From Mycolicibacterium aurum (GTDB lineage: Bacteria > Actinomycetota > Actinomycetes > Mycobacteriales > Mycobacteriaceae), in contig LT549889.1 in assembly GCA_900078775.1 (NCBI GenBank), positions 3,410,001 to 3,474,000 of the forward strand: a DNA stretch of 64,000 nt, given 5' to 3'. Both the position numbers and the translations under genes were made by a program. Under the pieces are notes generated by a model. That model was not told where the DNA came from, searched no databases, and saw only the letters and a list, made by a program, of their open reading frames with translations. This document shows positions 48,434 through 58,426 of the stretch, piece by piece (the stretch's first letter is position 1; the number at the start of each line of letters is the position of its first letter).

Positions 48434-50680
48434 TCAGCCAGTGTCCGCCACCGCCGCGGACCGTCGGCTCCGGTGGTCCGGTTCGGGGTCCCCGGTTTCG
48501 TTGATCCCGATCCGCTCGTGCAACCGGGCCAGCGGGGCCGGGGCCCACCAGTTCCACCGTCCGAGCAGGTGCATGAAGGCGGGCACCAGCACCATCCGCA
48601 CCAGGGTGGCGTCGACGAGGACCGCCAGGGTGAGCCCGACACCGAACATCCGCATGAACGACACCTCCGCGGCGATCAGCGCGGCGAACGAGATCGACAT
48701 GACCAGGGCCGCGGCGGTGATCACCCGGCCGGTGCGGGCCAGCCCGAGTGCCACCGCTTCGTCGTTCTTGCCGGTGCGGAGCCAGTTCTCCCGGATCCGG
48801 GCCAGCAGGAACACCTCGTAGTCCATCGACAGGCCGAACGCGATGCAGAACAGCAGCACCGGCATATTGGCCACCAGGGTGCCCGTCGGTGCGGTGCCCA
48901 GCGCCCACAGGTGCCCCTCCTGGAAGATCCAGACCAGGGCCCCGAATGCGGCGGTGAGCGAAAGAATGTTCAGCGCAATGGCTTTGAGCGGTAGCACGAT
49001 GCTGCCGGTGAGCAGGAACAGCAGGCCGAAGGTGATGACGGCGATCAGCCCGAGCACCCACGGCAGCCGGTCGGTGATCGCGGTGACGCTGTCCCGGTTG
49101 ATCTGCGCGATGCCGGTCATCTGCACATCGCGCCCGTCCGGCCCGGGCACGGCATGCAGCGCGTCGAGTTGGTGTTCGGAGGCGTCGGAGAACAGCGGGG
49201 CGTTGCTGCTGACGGTGAGGAAGGCGCTGCCGTCGGCGACGCCGGTTGCGGCCACCGGCGGCCCGGTCTTCGCGCCGTCGACGAAGCTGCCGGTCGGCGC
49301 GGACACCGATGTCACCGCGTCGACCTTGGACAGCTCGGCGGCGTAGTGCTCGAAGTCCGCGGGGGTCAGGCCGTGCGCGTCGGGAACGACGACGCTGACC
49401 GCGGTGGCCGAGTTGTCCTGGAAGTCGTCGCGCAGCTGGTCGCCGACCTGATGCGCCGACGCCGAGGCCGGCAGCACCCGATCGTCGGGGAAGCCCCATT
49501 TGACCCCGAGGAACGGTGTGCCCAGCACCAGCAGCAGGGCCACCACGGCCAACCCGAGCGGGACGGCCCGGCGCATCACCCGGTGCGTCCAGCGATACCA
49601 GAACTGCTGCTCGACGGGTTTGGGCGCCGGGTCGGCGCGCCGGAACAGCCGGCGCACGTTCAGCGCGTTCATCCGGTCCCCGAGCAGCCAGATGGCGGCG
49701 GGGGTCACGACGACGGCCGCCAGCGCCGCGAAGCCGACGGTGGCCACCCCGGCATAGGCGAAGGATTTCAGGAAGTACATCGGGAACAGCAGCATCGCCA
49801 CCATGGACAGCGCCACGGTGGTCGCCGAGAACACCACGGTCCGCCCGGCGGTGACCATGGTGCGGATCAGGGCCCGGTCCCGGGGCACACCGTCGGCGAG
49901 TTCGTCGCGGTAGCGGCTGATGATGAGCAGGGTGTAGTCGATGGCCAGCGCCAACCCCATCGCGATGGACAGGTTCAGCGCGAAGATCGAGACGTCGGTG
50001 CTGAACGTGATGAGCCGCAGCACCGACATCGACCCGAGGATGGCCAACCCGCCGACGGCCATCGGCAGCGCCGCGGCGACCAGGCCGCCGAACACCCACA
50101 CCAGCACCAGGAAGCTGAGCGGGATGGCGATGGCCTCCATCCGCAGCAGGTCCTTCTCGGTCTGGGCGTTGATCTGGGCGTAGACCATGGCGGTGCCGCC
50201 GGAGCGAAGTGTCAGCCCCGGCCGCTCGTGTACGAGTTCGTCGGAGAGCGCCTTGGCGTACTTCTGGGCGTCGTTCTCCCCGCCGGTGATGCCGGCGACG
50301 ATGAGACCGGATTTCTGGTCGGTGCTGATCAGTTCCGCGGCCGCGGGCGGCGGTGCGGTCCACGCCGAGACCACCTGGGCGACGTGGGGCGAGTGCTCCA
50401 GCCGGTCGACGATGTCGGTGCCGGCCGCCGTGGCCGCCGGGCTGTGCACCCCGTCGTCGGAAGTGATGGTGATCAGCAGCTGCATATCGCCCTGATCGAA
50501 CTTCTCGGTGAGCAGCGCGGAGGCCTGCGCGGACTCCGAGGTGGGGTCCTGGAAACCGCCGGCGGACAGGGTCTTGGCGACCGGGATCCCGAAGACCGCG
50601 GCGGCGACCATGATGAGCGCGGCGATGGCCAGCACCCGGCGCGGGGCGGCTATCGCGAGGCGGGCGATTCTGTTGAGCAC
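48434..50680 (-). CDS. MMPL/RND-family transporter (MmpL13-like)
   Basis: 748 residues with the MMPL layout: helix 1, a soluble porter domain (about 35-190), helices 2-6 with MGLALAIDYTLLIISRYRDE, a second porter domain (about 385-530) and helices 8-12 with AFGLSMDYEVFLLARIREN. The paired Asp-Tyr of the proton relay is intact in both halves. It lacks the long cytoplasmic tail of MmpL3. By position it corresponds to MmpL13, which I recall as split into two genes (Rv1145/Rv1146) in M. tuberculosis; here it is one uninterrupted frame. GTG 50680 with GAGGGGAC upstream. First gene of an operon with TetR and methyltransferase genes. Confidence 0.92.
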   Translation of the reverse strand: MLNRIARLAIAAPRRVLAIAALIMVAAAVFGIPVAKTLSAGGFQDPTSESAQASALLTEKFDQGDMQLLITITSDDGVHSPAATAAGTDIVDRLEHSPHVAQVVSAWTAPPPAAAELISTDQKSGLIVAGITGGENDAQKYAKALSDELVHERPGLTLRSGGTAMVYAQINAQTEKDLLRMEAIAIPLSFLVLVWVFGGLVAAALPMAVGGLAILGSMSVLRLITFSTDVSIFALNLSIAMGLALAIDYTLLIISRYRDELADGVPRDRALIRTMVTAGRTVVFSATTVALSMVAMLLFPMYFLKSFAYAGVATVGFAALAAVVVTPAAIWLLGDRMNALNVRRLFRRADPAPKPVEQQFWYRWTHRVMRRAVPLGLAVVALLLVLGTPFLGVKWGFPDDRVLPASASAHQVGDQLRDDFQDNSATAVSVVVPDAHGLTPADFEHYAAELSKVDAVTSVSAPTGSFVDGAKTGPPVAATGVADGSAFLTVSSNAPLFSDASEHQLDALHAVPGPDGRDVQMTGIAQINRDSVTAITDRLPWVLGLIAVITFGLLFLLTGSIVLPLKAIALNILSLTAAFGALVWIFQEGHLWALGTAPTGTLVANMPVLLFCIAFGLSMDYEVFLLARIRENWLRTGKNDEAVALGLARTGRVITAAALVMSISFAALIAAEVSFMRMFGVGLTLAVLVDATLVRMVLVPAFMHLLGRWNWWAPAPLARLHERIGINETGDPEPDHRSRRSAAVADTG

Positions 50681-50711
50681 GAGCGTCCCCTCAATGAGTA
50701 TCGCGGGTAAG

Positions 50712-50724
50712 TTAACAAGGTTAA
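50712..50724. promoter_or_regulatory. TTAAC-AAG-GTTAA dyad upstream of the MMPL operon
   Basis: A 5+3+5 inverted repeat (extended to 17 bp with one mismatch pair) lies 31 bp before the transporter start in a locally A/T-rich stretch. Size and position fit a TetR operator overlapping the promoter; the co-encoded TetR protein is the obvious candidate. Confidence 0.45.
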
Positions 50725-50806
50725 GTCAGGCCGTCAACGCTGTCGCGCCGACGTGGATACGAGGAGCCTGGCCGGCGGGTTCACTGCGCGCGTCAGGCCA
50801 GTCCGC

Positions 50807-50881
50807 ATTCCGATCGTGAAACCTCTGCGGGGTTTCCCGGTTCTCGCCGCAGAGTTTTCACATTCGCGACCGGATCGGAAT
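50807..50881. ncRNA. Candidate structured element: long imperfect hairpin
   Basis: Outer arms ATTCCGATC (50807-50815) and GATCGGAAT (50873-50881) enclose an inner 14-bp stem, 50817-50830 with 50847-50860, having one mismatch and a 16-nt loop; a 12-nt bulge lies on the 3' side. The two stems stack into a 75-nt fold far stronger than expected by chance in a non-coding stretch. Strand is unknown. It could be a small RNA, a terminator, or part of a leader. No known family is recognised. Confidence 0.4.
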
Positions 50882-50970
50882 CCCCGAACCCCAACAGCCC
50901 CATCAGCCACTTGCGTCACGGCACCGGCGGCCCTTGCGCACCGCTCCCCCTACTCGCGAGTAAGAATTTG

Positions 50971-51056
50971 CTGAGCTTCGGGGTGAAACCGGGAGTCCCG
51001 GCAAACTTTCAGGCCTCTCCGAGCGACCTCGAAGGCATGACATCTGCGCAGCTCAG
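50971..51056 (+). ncRNA. Candidate folded leader domain
   Basis: CTGAGC (50971-50976) and GCTCAG (51051-51056) close an 80-nt domain that contains TTCG/CGAA (50977-50980/51030-51033), TGAAA/TTTCA (50984-50988/51007-51011) and the hairpin CCGGGA-G-TCCCGG (50989-51001). The multi-stem arrangement with conserved-looking unpaired segments (GGGGTGAAACC, GCGACCTCGAAGGC) is riboswitch-like. The plus-strand gene at 51192 starts 136 bases further on. No family can be assigned from sequence alone. Confidence 0.35.
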
Positions 51057-51191
51057 GGGCTTGTTCGCAGCATATCCCCAGCGCGGTTCCCAGCTCTCCA
51101 GCAGCCTAAACCTACCCGGCGGTAAGAATTGCCACGAATTTCCGAACTTGAGCTCAAAGATCTCTTAACAAGCGGTCATACTCTCGTTGGC

Positions 51192-51314
51192 ATGTGGATC
51201 GACGACACCAGTGCAGATGTCATCAAGGTTGATTTCGACGCCCTCTACCACGGGGACGTCCTGGTCGAGGGTGACACCTCAGAACAGTTCCCGGACCTCG
51301 CCACCGCGGTCTGA
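51192..51314 (+). CDS. Possible 40-residue acidic protein
   Basis: ATG 51192 opens 41 codons for MWIDDTSADVIKVDFDALYH and GDVLVEGDTSEQFPDLATAV, strongly acidic with no Cys. CATACT at 51177-51182, nine bases before the ATG, could be a -10 box, which would make the mRNA leaderless or nearly so. An in-frame TTG at 51129 would add 20 residues but has no Shine-Dalgarno. A textbook intrinsic terminator follows at 51364. No homologue is recognised; the gene may instead be the non-coding 3' end of a regulatory transcript. Confidence 0.45.
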   Translation: MWIDDTSADVIKVDFDALYHGDVLVEGDTSEQFPDLATAV

Positions 51315-51363
51315 CACAGCTCCTCCTCCAGGCCCTCTGAGGCCTTTCAGCGGATCCAACGAG

Positions 51364-51417
51364 AACCGCCCGATCGAACGCCGCGAGTTTCCTCGCGGGT
51401 CCGACCGGGCGGTTTTT
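51364..51417. terminator. Intrinsic terminator with U-run
   Basis: AACCGCCCG (51364-51372) pairs with CGGGCGGTT (51406-51414) followed by three more T; inside, CCGCGAG-TTTC-CTCGCGG (51381-51398) forms a second perfect stem. A real U-run on the plus strand (TTTTT, 51413-51417) makes it one of the most classical terminators in the window. It also serves the converging gene whose stop is at 51433. Confidence 0.85.
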
Positions 51418-51432
51418 GTCGCTACGGACGAA

Positions 51433-53198
<1,766 letters not shown>

Positions 53199-53228
53199 GT
53201 TCTGTACTTCCTCTCGTTGAAGGTTTGA

Positions 53229-54311
53229 TCAGGCCCAGTCTTTGAGGACGGCGTCGTTGTCGGCGCCGACCGACGGCGGGGCCGACGGCACATCGGGCAC
53301 GCTGCGCGAGAACCGCGGGGCGGGCATCGGCTGCAGGCCGTGCGCGGTCTCGTAGAAGGTGGACCGCTCGGTGACGTGCGGTTCGGTGAGCACCTCACCG
53401 AAGGCCAGCACCGGGGTGGCGCAGGCATCCGAGCCGGCGAAGATCGCGGCCCACTCGTCGCGGGTCTTGGTCTTGAACACCTCGGTGAACGTGGTCCGCA
53501 GCTCTTCCCAGCGGGCGATGTCGTTCTGGGCGGGCAGGGTCGCGGCGTCCAGGCCCAGTTTCTCCAGCAGTTCGGCGTAGAACTGCGGTTCGATCGAGCC
53601 GATGGCGAAGTACTTGCCGTCGGCGGTCTCGTAGGTGTCGTAGTACGGGGCGCCGGTGTCGAGCATGTTGGTGCCGCGCTCGTCGGACCACACGCCCTGG
53701 GCCCGGAAGGCCCACATCATCTGGACCAGCACCGAGGAGCCGTCGATCATCGCCGCGTCGACGACCTGGCCCTTGCCCGAGGTCTGCCGCTCCCACAGCG
53801 CCGAGAGGATGCCGAGCAGCAGGAACATCGACCCGCCACCGAAGTCGCCGGCCAGGTTCAGCGGCGGCACCGGCTTCTCACCCTTACGCCCGACGGCGTG
53901 CAGCACGCCGTTCAGCGAGATGTAGTTGATGTCGTGGCCGGCCTGCTGGGCCCGCGGGCCCTCCTGGCCCCAGCCGGTCATCCGGGCGTAGACCAGCTTC
54001 TCGTTGACCTTGGCGCAGTCCTGCGGGCCCAGGCCGAGCCGTTCGGTGACACCGGGCCGGAAGCCCTCGATGAGCACGTCGGCCTTCTCCACCAGCTGGA
54101 GCACGGTGGCCCGGCCCTCATCGGACTTCAGGTCCGCGGTCACCGAGCGCCGGTTGCGCAGCATCGGGTCGCGGACGGCGCCGTCCTTGGCCGTCGGGCG
54201 CTCGATGCGCACCACGTCGGCGCCGAGATCGCCCAGGATCATCGCCGCGTGCGGGCCGGGGCCGATACCGGCCAGTTCTACGACTCGCAAACCTTGCAGG
54301 GGTCCCGCCAT
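53229..54311 (-). CDS. mcr: Alpha-methylacyl-CoA racemase Mcr
   Basis: 360-residue family III CoA-transferase-fold racemase that interconverts 2R- and 2S-methylacyl-CoA so that branched fatty acids and cholesterol side chains can be beta-oxidised. The three catalytic residues established for M. tuberculosis MCR fall at the identical numbers here: His126 (QAGHDINY), Asp156 (LAGDFGGG) and Glu241 (GSIEPQFY). Length is the same as that enzyme. ATG 54311. First gene of the mcr-SDR-NPD operon, divergent from an enoyl-CoA hydratase. Confidence 0.96.
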   Translation of the reverse strand: MAGPLQGLRVVELAGIGPGPHAAMILGDLGADVVRIERPTAKDGAVRDPMLRNRRSVTADLKSDEGRATVLQLVEKADVLIEGFRPGVTERLGLGPQDCAKVNEKLVYARMTGWGQEGPRAQQAGHDINYISLNGVLHAVGRKGEKPVPPLNLAGDFGGGSMFLLLGILSALWERQTSGKGQVVDAAMIDGSSVLVQMMWAFRAQGVWSDERGTNMLDTGAPYYDTYETADGKYFAIGSIEPQFYAELLEKLGLDAATLPAQNDIARWEELRTTFTEVFKTKTRDEWAAIFAGSDACATPVLAFGEVLTEPHVTERSTFYETAHGLQPMPAPRFSRSVPDVPSAPPSVGADNDAVLKDWA

Positions 54312-54443
54312 TGCATCCGTCCTTCATCGTTGAACGCCGAGGTGTCGGAGAACACCAACCGGTTGACCGGTGACATAGCTTACTTGTATAACCAAGTCGA
54401 CCGGCCGCGGGCCAACTTACCCGCCGAACCTGAGGGCGTACAG
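54312..54443. promoter_or_regulatory. Divergent mcr/echA control region
   Basis: 132 bp between starts. ACTTG (54382-54386) and CAAGT (54393-54397) form a dyad around the A/T-rich core TATAAC, and ACCGGT occurs twice at 54357-54362 and 54367-54372 (CCGGTTGACCGGT). These are candidate sites for a lipid-responsive repressor; the regulator is not encoded next door. Confidence 0.4.
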
Positions 54444-55238
54444 ATGACGTATCGCAGCATCGACCATTTGACCGTGGAACTCTCCGACGGCGTGTTGTCG
54501 GTGACGCTGAACCGCCCCGACACCCTGAACTCGTTGTCCGAGGCGATGCTGACCGGTATTGCGGAGGCGCTCACCCAGGCCGCCGCCGATCCCGAGGTGC
54601 GGGTCGTGAAGTTGGCCGGTGCCGGCCGCGGATTCTGTTCCGGCGCCGGGATCAGCGCCGAGGACATCTCCGCCAAGACCGTCAACGGACCCGAGGTGGT
54701 GCTCGACGCCGCCAATGAAGCGGTGCGCGCCATCGTTGCGCTGCCCAAGCCGGCGGTGGCCGTGGTCCAGGGCCCGGCCGCGGGCGTCGGGGTATCGCTG
54801 GCGACTGCCTGCGACGTCGTACTCGCTTCGGAGAAGGCGTTTTTCATGCTCGCCTTCACCAAGATCGGTCTGATGCCCGACGGTGGCGCCTCGGCGTTGA
54901 TCGCCGCGGCGGTCGGCCGGATCCGCGCCCAGCGGATGGCACTGCTGGCCGAGCGGATCACCGCGGCCGAGGCCTACGACTGGGGTCTGGTCACCTCGGT
55001 TCACAAGCCCGAGGAATTGGATGAAGCCGCGGCCAAGGTGCTGGCCACCCTGTCCGGCGGGCCGGCCGTCTCGCTGCGCAAGACCAAGCAGGCCATCAAC
55101 GACGCCACCCTCACCGAACTGGAGGCGGCCATCGCCCGCGAACGCGCGGGACAACTGGTCCTGCTGACCTCACCCGACTTCGCCGAGGGCACCAAGGCGT
55201 TCCAGGAGGGCCGGCAGGCCACCTTCAGCGACCACTGA
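54444..55238 (+). CDS. Enoyl-CoA hydratase/isomerase (EchA10-like)
   Basis: 264-residue crotonase. Oxyanion-hole loops GRGFCSGAGIS (about 63-73) and KIGLMPDGGASALI (about 142-155) and the helix EAYDWGLVTSVH are present. The usual catalytic Glu at the start of the second loop is not obvious (FTKIGLMPDGG), so isomerase or other crotonase chemistry is possible. ATG 54444. By position it corresponds to echA10 (Rv1142c), next to mcr in M. tuberculosis. Confidence 0.92.
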   Translation: MTYRSIDHLTVELSDGVLSVTLNRPDTLNSLSEAMLTGIAEALTQAAADPEVRVVKLAGAGRGFCSGAGISAEDISAKTVNGPEVVLDAANEAVRAIVALPKPAVAVVQGPAAGVGVSLATACDVVLASEKAFFMLAFTKIGLMPDGGASALIAAAVGRIRAQRMALLAERITAAEAYDWGLVTSVHKPEELDEAAAKVLATLSGGPAVSLRKTKQAINDATLTELEAAIARERAGQLVLLTSPDFAEGTKAFQEGRQATFSDH

Positions 55239-55302
55239 GCGCCCGCCGGCCCCGGCCGGAAAATCAGTGGACCGAACCGATCCCGTCGGGCACCATCGAC
55301 GG

Positions 55303-56583
55303 GTGAGTACGCATGTAGATCCGTCCGGCTGGCGGGTACTCGCACCCTTCAAGGTTCGTGACTACCGACTGCTGATCACCGCCGTCGCGTGCTCGGTCTT
55401 CGCGACCGGCATGTGGACCGTGGTGATGGCGCTGCAGGTCATCGCGATCAGCGGGGATCCGGCCGCGCTGTCGCTGGTGGCCACCTGCCTGGCCGGCGGC
55501 CTGGTCGCCTTCGTGCTGGTGGGAGGCATTGCGGCCGACCGGTTTCCGCAACGCAGCATCATCATCCTCGTCGAGACGGTGAACACCGTCGCGGTGAGCG
55601 CGGTGGCGGTGCTGGGCCTGCTCGGCTCGCTGCGGCTCTGGCACATGGCGGTCGCCTCGGCGGCGCTCGGGATCGCGGCGGCGTTCTTCTTCCCGGCCTA
55701 CAGCGCGATCCTGCCCCGACTGTTGCCACCCGAACAACTGTTGGCGGCCAACGGAATCGAGGGCGTCATGCGCCCGACGCTGCAGCAGGCCATCGGCCCG
55801 GGCATGGCCGGTGTGCTGATCGGCGCCACCTTCCCGACCGTCGGCGCGGTGATCTGTGCGGTGCTCTACGGCATCGGGCTGACACTGCTGATCGCCACCC
55901 GCCCCGTCGTGCGGCGACCGGAGACCGAACCCGCCAAGACCCGGGTACTCACCGACCTGCGCGAGGGATTCGCGTTCATGGTGCGCACCCCGTGGTTGCT
56001 GGCCACACTGTTGTTCGCCAGCGGTTTCGTGCTGCTGATCATGGGTCCGCTGGAGGTGCTGCTGCCGTTCATCACCGATGCCCGGTTCGAGCACGGGGAA
56101 CGCACCTTCGGTTTCGTGCTGGCCTCGTTCGGGGCCGGCGGCGCGGTCGGCGCGCTGGCGGTTTCCTCCTGGCGGCTGCCGCGCCGGTACATGACGGTGC
56201 TGATGTCGTGCTGGTGCATCGGCAACCTGCCGATCATCACGCTCGGCTACACCTCGTCGTTCCTGCTGATGGCGGTGGCGTCCTTCGTGATCGGTGTGAC
56301 CAGCGGTGCGGCCATGGTCATCTGGGGCACGCTGCTGCAGCGCCGGGTGCCCAAGGCGATGCTGGGCCGGGTGTCCAGTCTGGACTTCTTCGTCTCGCTG
56401 GTGTTCATGCCGGTGTCGATGGCGGTGGCCGGCCCGCTGTCCAAGGTCATCTCGATCGAGACGATCTTCTTGGTCGCCGGCGTCGGCCCGCTATTGCTCG
56501 GAGCCCTCGCCTATCTGGCGGCACGGATGTTCCGCGACGAGATCGCCCATCCACTCGACGTCCGGCGCTCAGACCCCGAATAG
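55303..56583 (+). CDS. MFS transporter (enterobactin/macrolide-exporter-like)
   Basis: 426 residues, 12 helices. DYRLLITAVACSVFATGMWT begins helix 1; GGIAADRFPQRSIIILVETV is the loop 2-3 motif; FPAYSAILPRLLPPEQLLAA and GVMRPTLQQAIGPGMAGVLIG are typical of the EntS/MFS_3 family of exporters. Substrate unknown. GTG 55303 is preferred; GTG 55267 would add 12 polar residues. The 3' end overlaps the opposing CPBP gene by 15 bp. Confidence 0.88.
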   Translation: MSTHVDPSGWRVLAPFKVRDYRLLITAVACSVFATGMWTVVMALQVIAISGDPAALSLVATCLAGGLVAFVLVGGIAADRFPQRSIIILVETVNTVAVSAVAVLGLLGSLRLWHMAVASAALGIAAAFFFPAYSAILPRLLPPEQLLAANGIEGVMRPTLQQAIGPGMAGVLIGATFPTVGAVICAVLYGIGLTLLIATRPVVRRPETEPAKTRVLTDLREGFAFMVRTPWLLATLLFASGFVLLIMGPLEVLLPFITDARFEHGERTFGFVLASFGAGGAVGALAVSSWRLPRRYMTVLMSCWCIGNLPIITLGYTSSFLLMAVASFVIGVTSGAAMVIWGTLLQRRVPKAMLGRVSSLDFFVSLVFMPVSMAVAGPLSKVISIETIFLVAGVGPLLLGALAYLAARMFRDEIAHPLDVRRSDPE

Positions 56584-57264
56584 TGGCGGCAGCACCAGCA
56601 CCATCGCCAGCCCCCACCAGAAGTGGGTCAGCATCGGCGCCAGCACACCGCCGGTGACCCGACGCTCGTAGGCGCACACGGCACCCAGCAGCACCGCCGC
56701 GAAACCGAGCATCGGGTTGCCGGAGGCCAGGGTGGTGAAGATGTAGATGACCGTCGACAACACCGCGGGATGGAAGGTACCCAGCGCGGTGTACAGCGCG
56801 CCGCGGAAGAACACCTCCTCGGCGATGCCGTTGATCACCGTGATGAACACGACCAGCGCCAACGCGCCCTGGTTGGCGAAGATCAGTACGTCGGTGATGT
56901 ATTCGCGGACCCCGGGGATCTCGCGGGCCACCAGTCCCCCGGCCACGAACGCCGCGGCCAGGCTCAGCCCGACCGCGGTGCCGACCAGCGCCGGTGACCT
57001 GTCCCTACCGCCGTAGTGGATACAGCCCAACTGCAATGGGCCCGAGATCAATCCGCCGCCGATCCAGACCGCGGCCATCGCCAGGGTGAGCCAGTAGAAC
57101 GCGGCGTCCCCGGGCGAACGGGTCATCGACAGCCCGAGTAGGACGGCGCCGATCACCAGGACCACCGCGACGGTGATGCGGCGCCGGCGTACCACCGGCC
57201 CGGTTTCGGGCACGCCGGCGGCCTGGGTCCGCCACCACGGTTGCGTCATCACCTGATCATTCAA
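56569..57264 (-). CDS. CPBP (CAAX-type) intramembrane metalloprotease
   Basis: 231 residues with about seven hydrophobic helices. The ABI/CPBP signature is present: INGIAEEVFFRGALYTAL (Glu-Glu-x3-Arg), FTTLASGNPMLGFAAVLLG and the downstream His motif LAPMLTHFWWGLAM. Such proteins are rhomboid-like proteases of membrane substrates; target unknown. TTG 57264 is chosen because it overlaps the upstream stop by 4 bp and has AAGGTGG 7 bases before it; ATG 57249 is the alternative. Confidence 0.87.
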   Translation of the reverse strand: MNDQVMTQPWWRTQAAGVPETGPVVRRRRITVAVVLVIGAVLLGLSMTRSPGDAAFYWLTLAMAAVWIGGGLISGPLQLGCIHYGGRDRSPALVGTAVGLSLAAAFVAGGLVAREIPGVREYITDVLIFANQGALALVVFITVINGIAEEVFFRGALYTALGTFHPAVLSTVIYIFTTLASGNPMLGFAAVLLGAVCAYERRVTGGVLAPMLTHFWWGLAMVLVLPPLFGV

Positions 57265-58388
57265 CGCGGATCCACCTTTGCCGCCAGATCGGCCAGTACG
57301 TCGAGGCCGGTACGCACCGCGGCCTTGGCCGGTCCGGGCAGGGGGGCCAGCATGCCCAGCGCGGGACGCGCGATCCACGGGGTGAGCTGTCGGATGCGGG
57401 CGACATCCCCACCGGCCCAGTCCGGGTCGGTGTCGGCGAGATGATGTGGGTCGGCGAGCCGGCTGACCGGCCGGCGCGGGTGCATGGCCAACGCCCGCAG
57501 CATGGCGTCCTCGACCGTCAGCAGGCCGCCCTCCGGATCGGGCACCAGGCCACGCAGCCCCGCGCCGTTCGCGGTCATCGGAAAGTCAAGGGAGGCAGTC
57601 AGATCCGCGGTCAAACCACCCGGTACCGGCAGCACCGCCGCGGACACCTTGGACACCAGCGCGGTGGGCACCCCACCGACCGGGACCTCGAACTGACGGT
57701 TCCCGCTGAGCCGGGCGTAGGTGAGCAGCAGGTCGCGGTAGGTGGTGGTCTCCGGCCCGCAGATGTCGTAGGAGCCGGCGGGCACGGTGTCCGGATCGGC
57801 GGCGGCGACCAGATAGTGCAGCACATCCCGGATCGAGATCGGGTCGATCGGATTGGACATCCAGGAGGGCAGCGGCAGCACCGGGAACCGTTCACTGACG
57901 TAACGCAGGATCTCGAACGAGGTCGATCCCGCACCGATGATCAGCGCGGCGCCGAGCCAGACGACCTCCGGACCGCCGTCGACGTGCAGCGCTTCGGCCA
58001 CCTCGGCCCGACCGGCCAGGTGATCGGACAGGGTGTCGGCGCCGGGCACGAAACCGCCCAGATAGACGATGCGACGGGCCCGGGCGGCGCGGGCCGCCTC
58101 GGCGACATTGGCCGCGGCACGGTTGTCCGATTCCCGGAATCCGGACTCGCCGATCCCGTGCAGCAGGTAGTACACCGCGTCGATCTGCCCGGCCGACTCG
58201 AATGCCGCTGTCGCCGAATCGGATTCGCGGGCGTCCATCGGCACGGCGGTGACATCGCCGTACCAGCCGTAGCCGGCCAGCCGGCTCGGGTCACGGCTGG
58301 TCACCACCACCTGATGCCCCGCGGCGAGCAGGTCGGTGACGAGCCGCGAGCCGATATAGCCGGTCGCACCGGTCAGCAGGATCCGCAT
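57261..58388 (-). CDS. NAD(P)-binding Rossmann (NmrA/atypical SDR) protein
   Basis: 375 residues. An N-terminal nucleotide site ILLTGATGYIGSRLVTDLLAAG (about 3-24, in two segments) begins an atypical SDR domain with YYLLHGIGE, VYLGGF and LGAALIIGAGSTSFEIL. The last 90 residues form an extra helical region. Resembles mycobacterial NmrA-like oxidoreductases whose substrates are unknown. ATG 58388. 38 bp downstream of the gamma-carbonic anhydrase gene and overlapping the CPBP gene, so part of a four-gene minus-strand run. Confidence 0.85.
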   Translation of the reverse strand: MRILLTGATGYIGSRLVTDLLAAGHQVVVTSRDPSRLAGYGWYGDVTAVPMDARESDSATAAFESAGQIDAVYYLLHGIGESGFRESDNRAAANVAEAARAARARRIVYLGGFVPGADTLSDHLAGRAEVAEALHVDGGPEVVWLGAALIIGAGSTSFEILRYVSERFPVLPLPSWMSNPIDPISIRDVLHYLVAAADPDTVPAGSYDICGPETTTYRDLLLTYARLSGNRQFEVPVGGVPTALVSKVSAAVLPVPGGLTADLTASLDFPMTANGAGLRGLVPDPEGGLLTVEDAMLRALAMHPRRPVSRLADPHHLADTDPDWAGGDVARIRQLTPWIARPALGMLAPLPGPAKAAVRTGLDVLADLAAKVDPR

Positions 58389-58426
58389 AGCCCCAACGTA
58401 CCCAGCGACCGACGGCTGAAACCGGA

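Larger units (their letters stand above)
50725..51191. other. Gene-poor gap of about 470 bp upstream of a 40-codon ORF
   Basis: No convincing protein-coding frame is seen on either strand; the frames present have stop-dense neighbours and irregular composition. The stretch holds two separately foldable elements (50807-50881 and 50971-51056), the self-complementary TTGAGCTCAA at 51148-51157, and an A/T-rich run (51120-51180) that could be a promoter for the small gene at 51192. It lies between a divergent operon (minus) and that gene (plus). Confidence 0.5.

Noticed and set aside
50971..51056. Firm call of a c-di-AMP (ydaO) riboswitch
   Set aside because: Only short resemblance (GGGGTGAAACC, ACCTCGAAGGC); the full set of conserved segments is not recognisable by eye and the downstream ORF is not a cell-wall or potassium gene.
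50753..51168. Two plus-strand frames of 73 and 85 codons in the non-coding gap
   Set aside because: No ribosome-binding sites, irregular composition, mutual overlap, and they run through the folded elements; no family resemblance.
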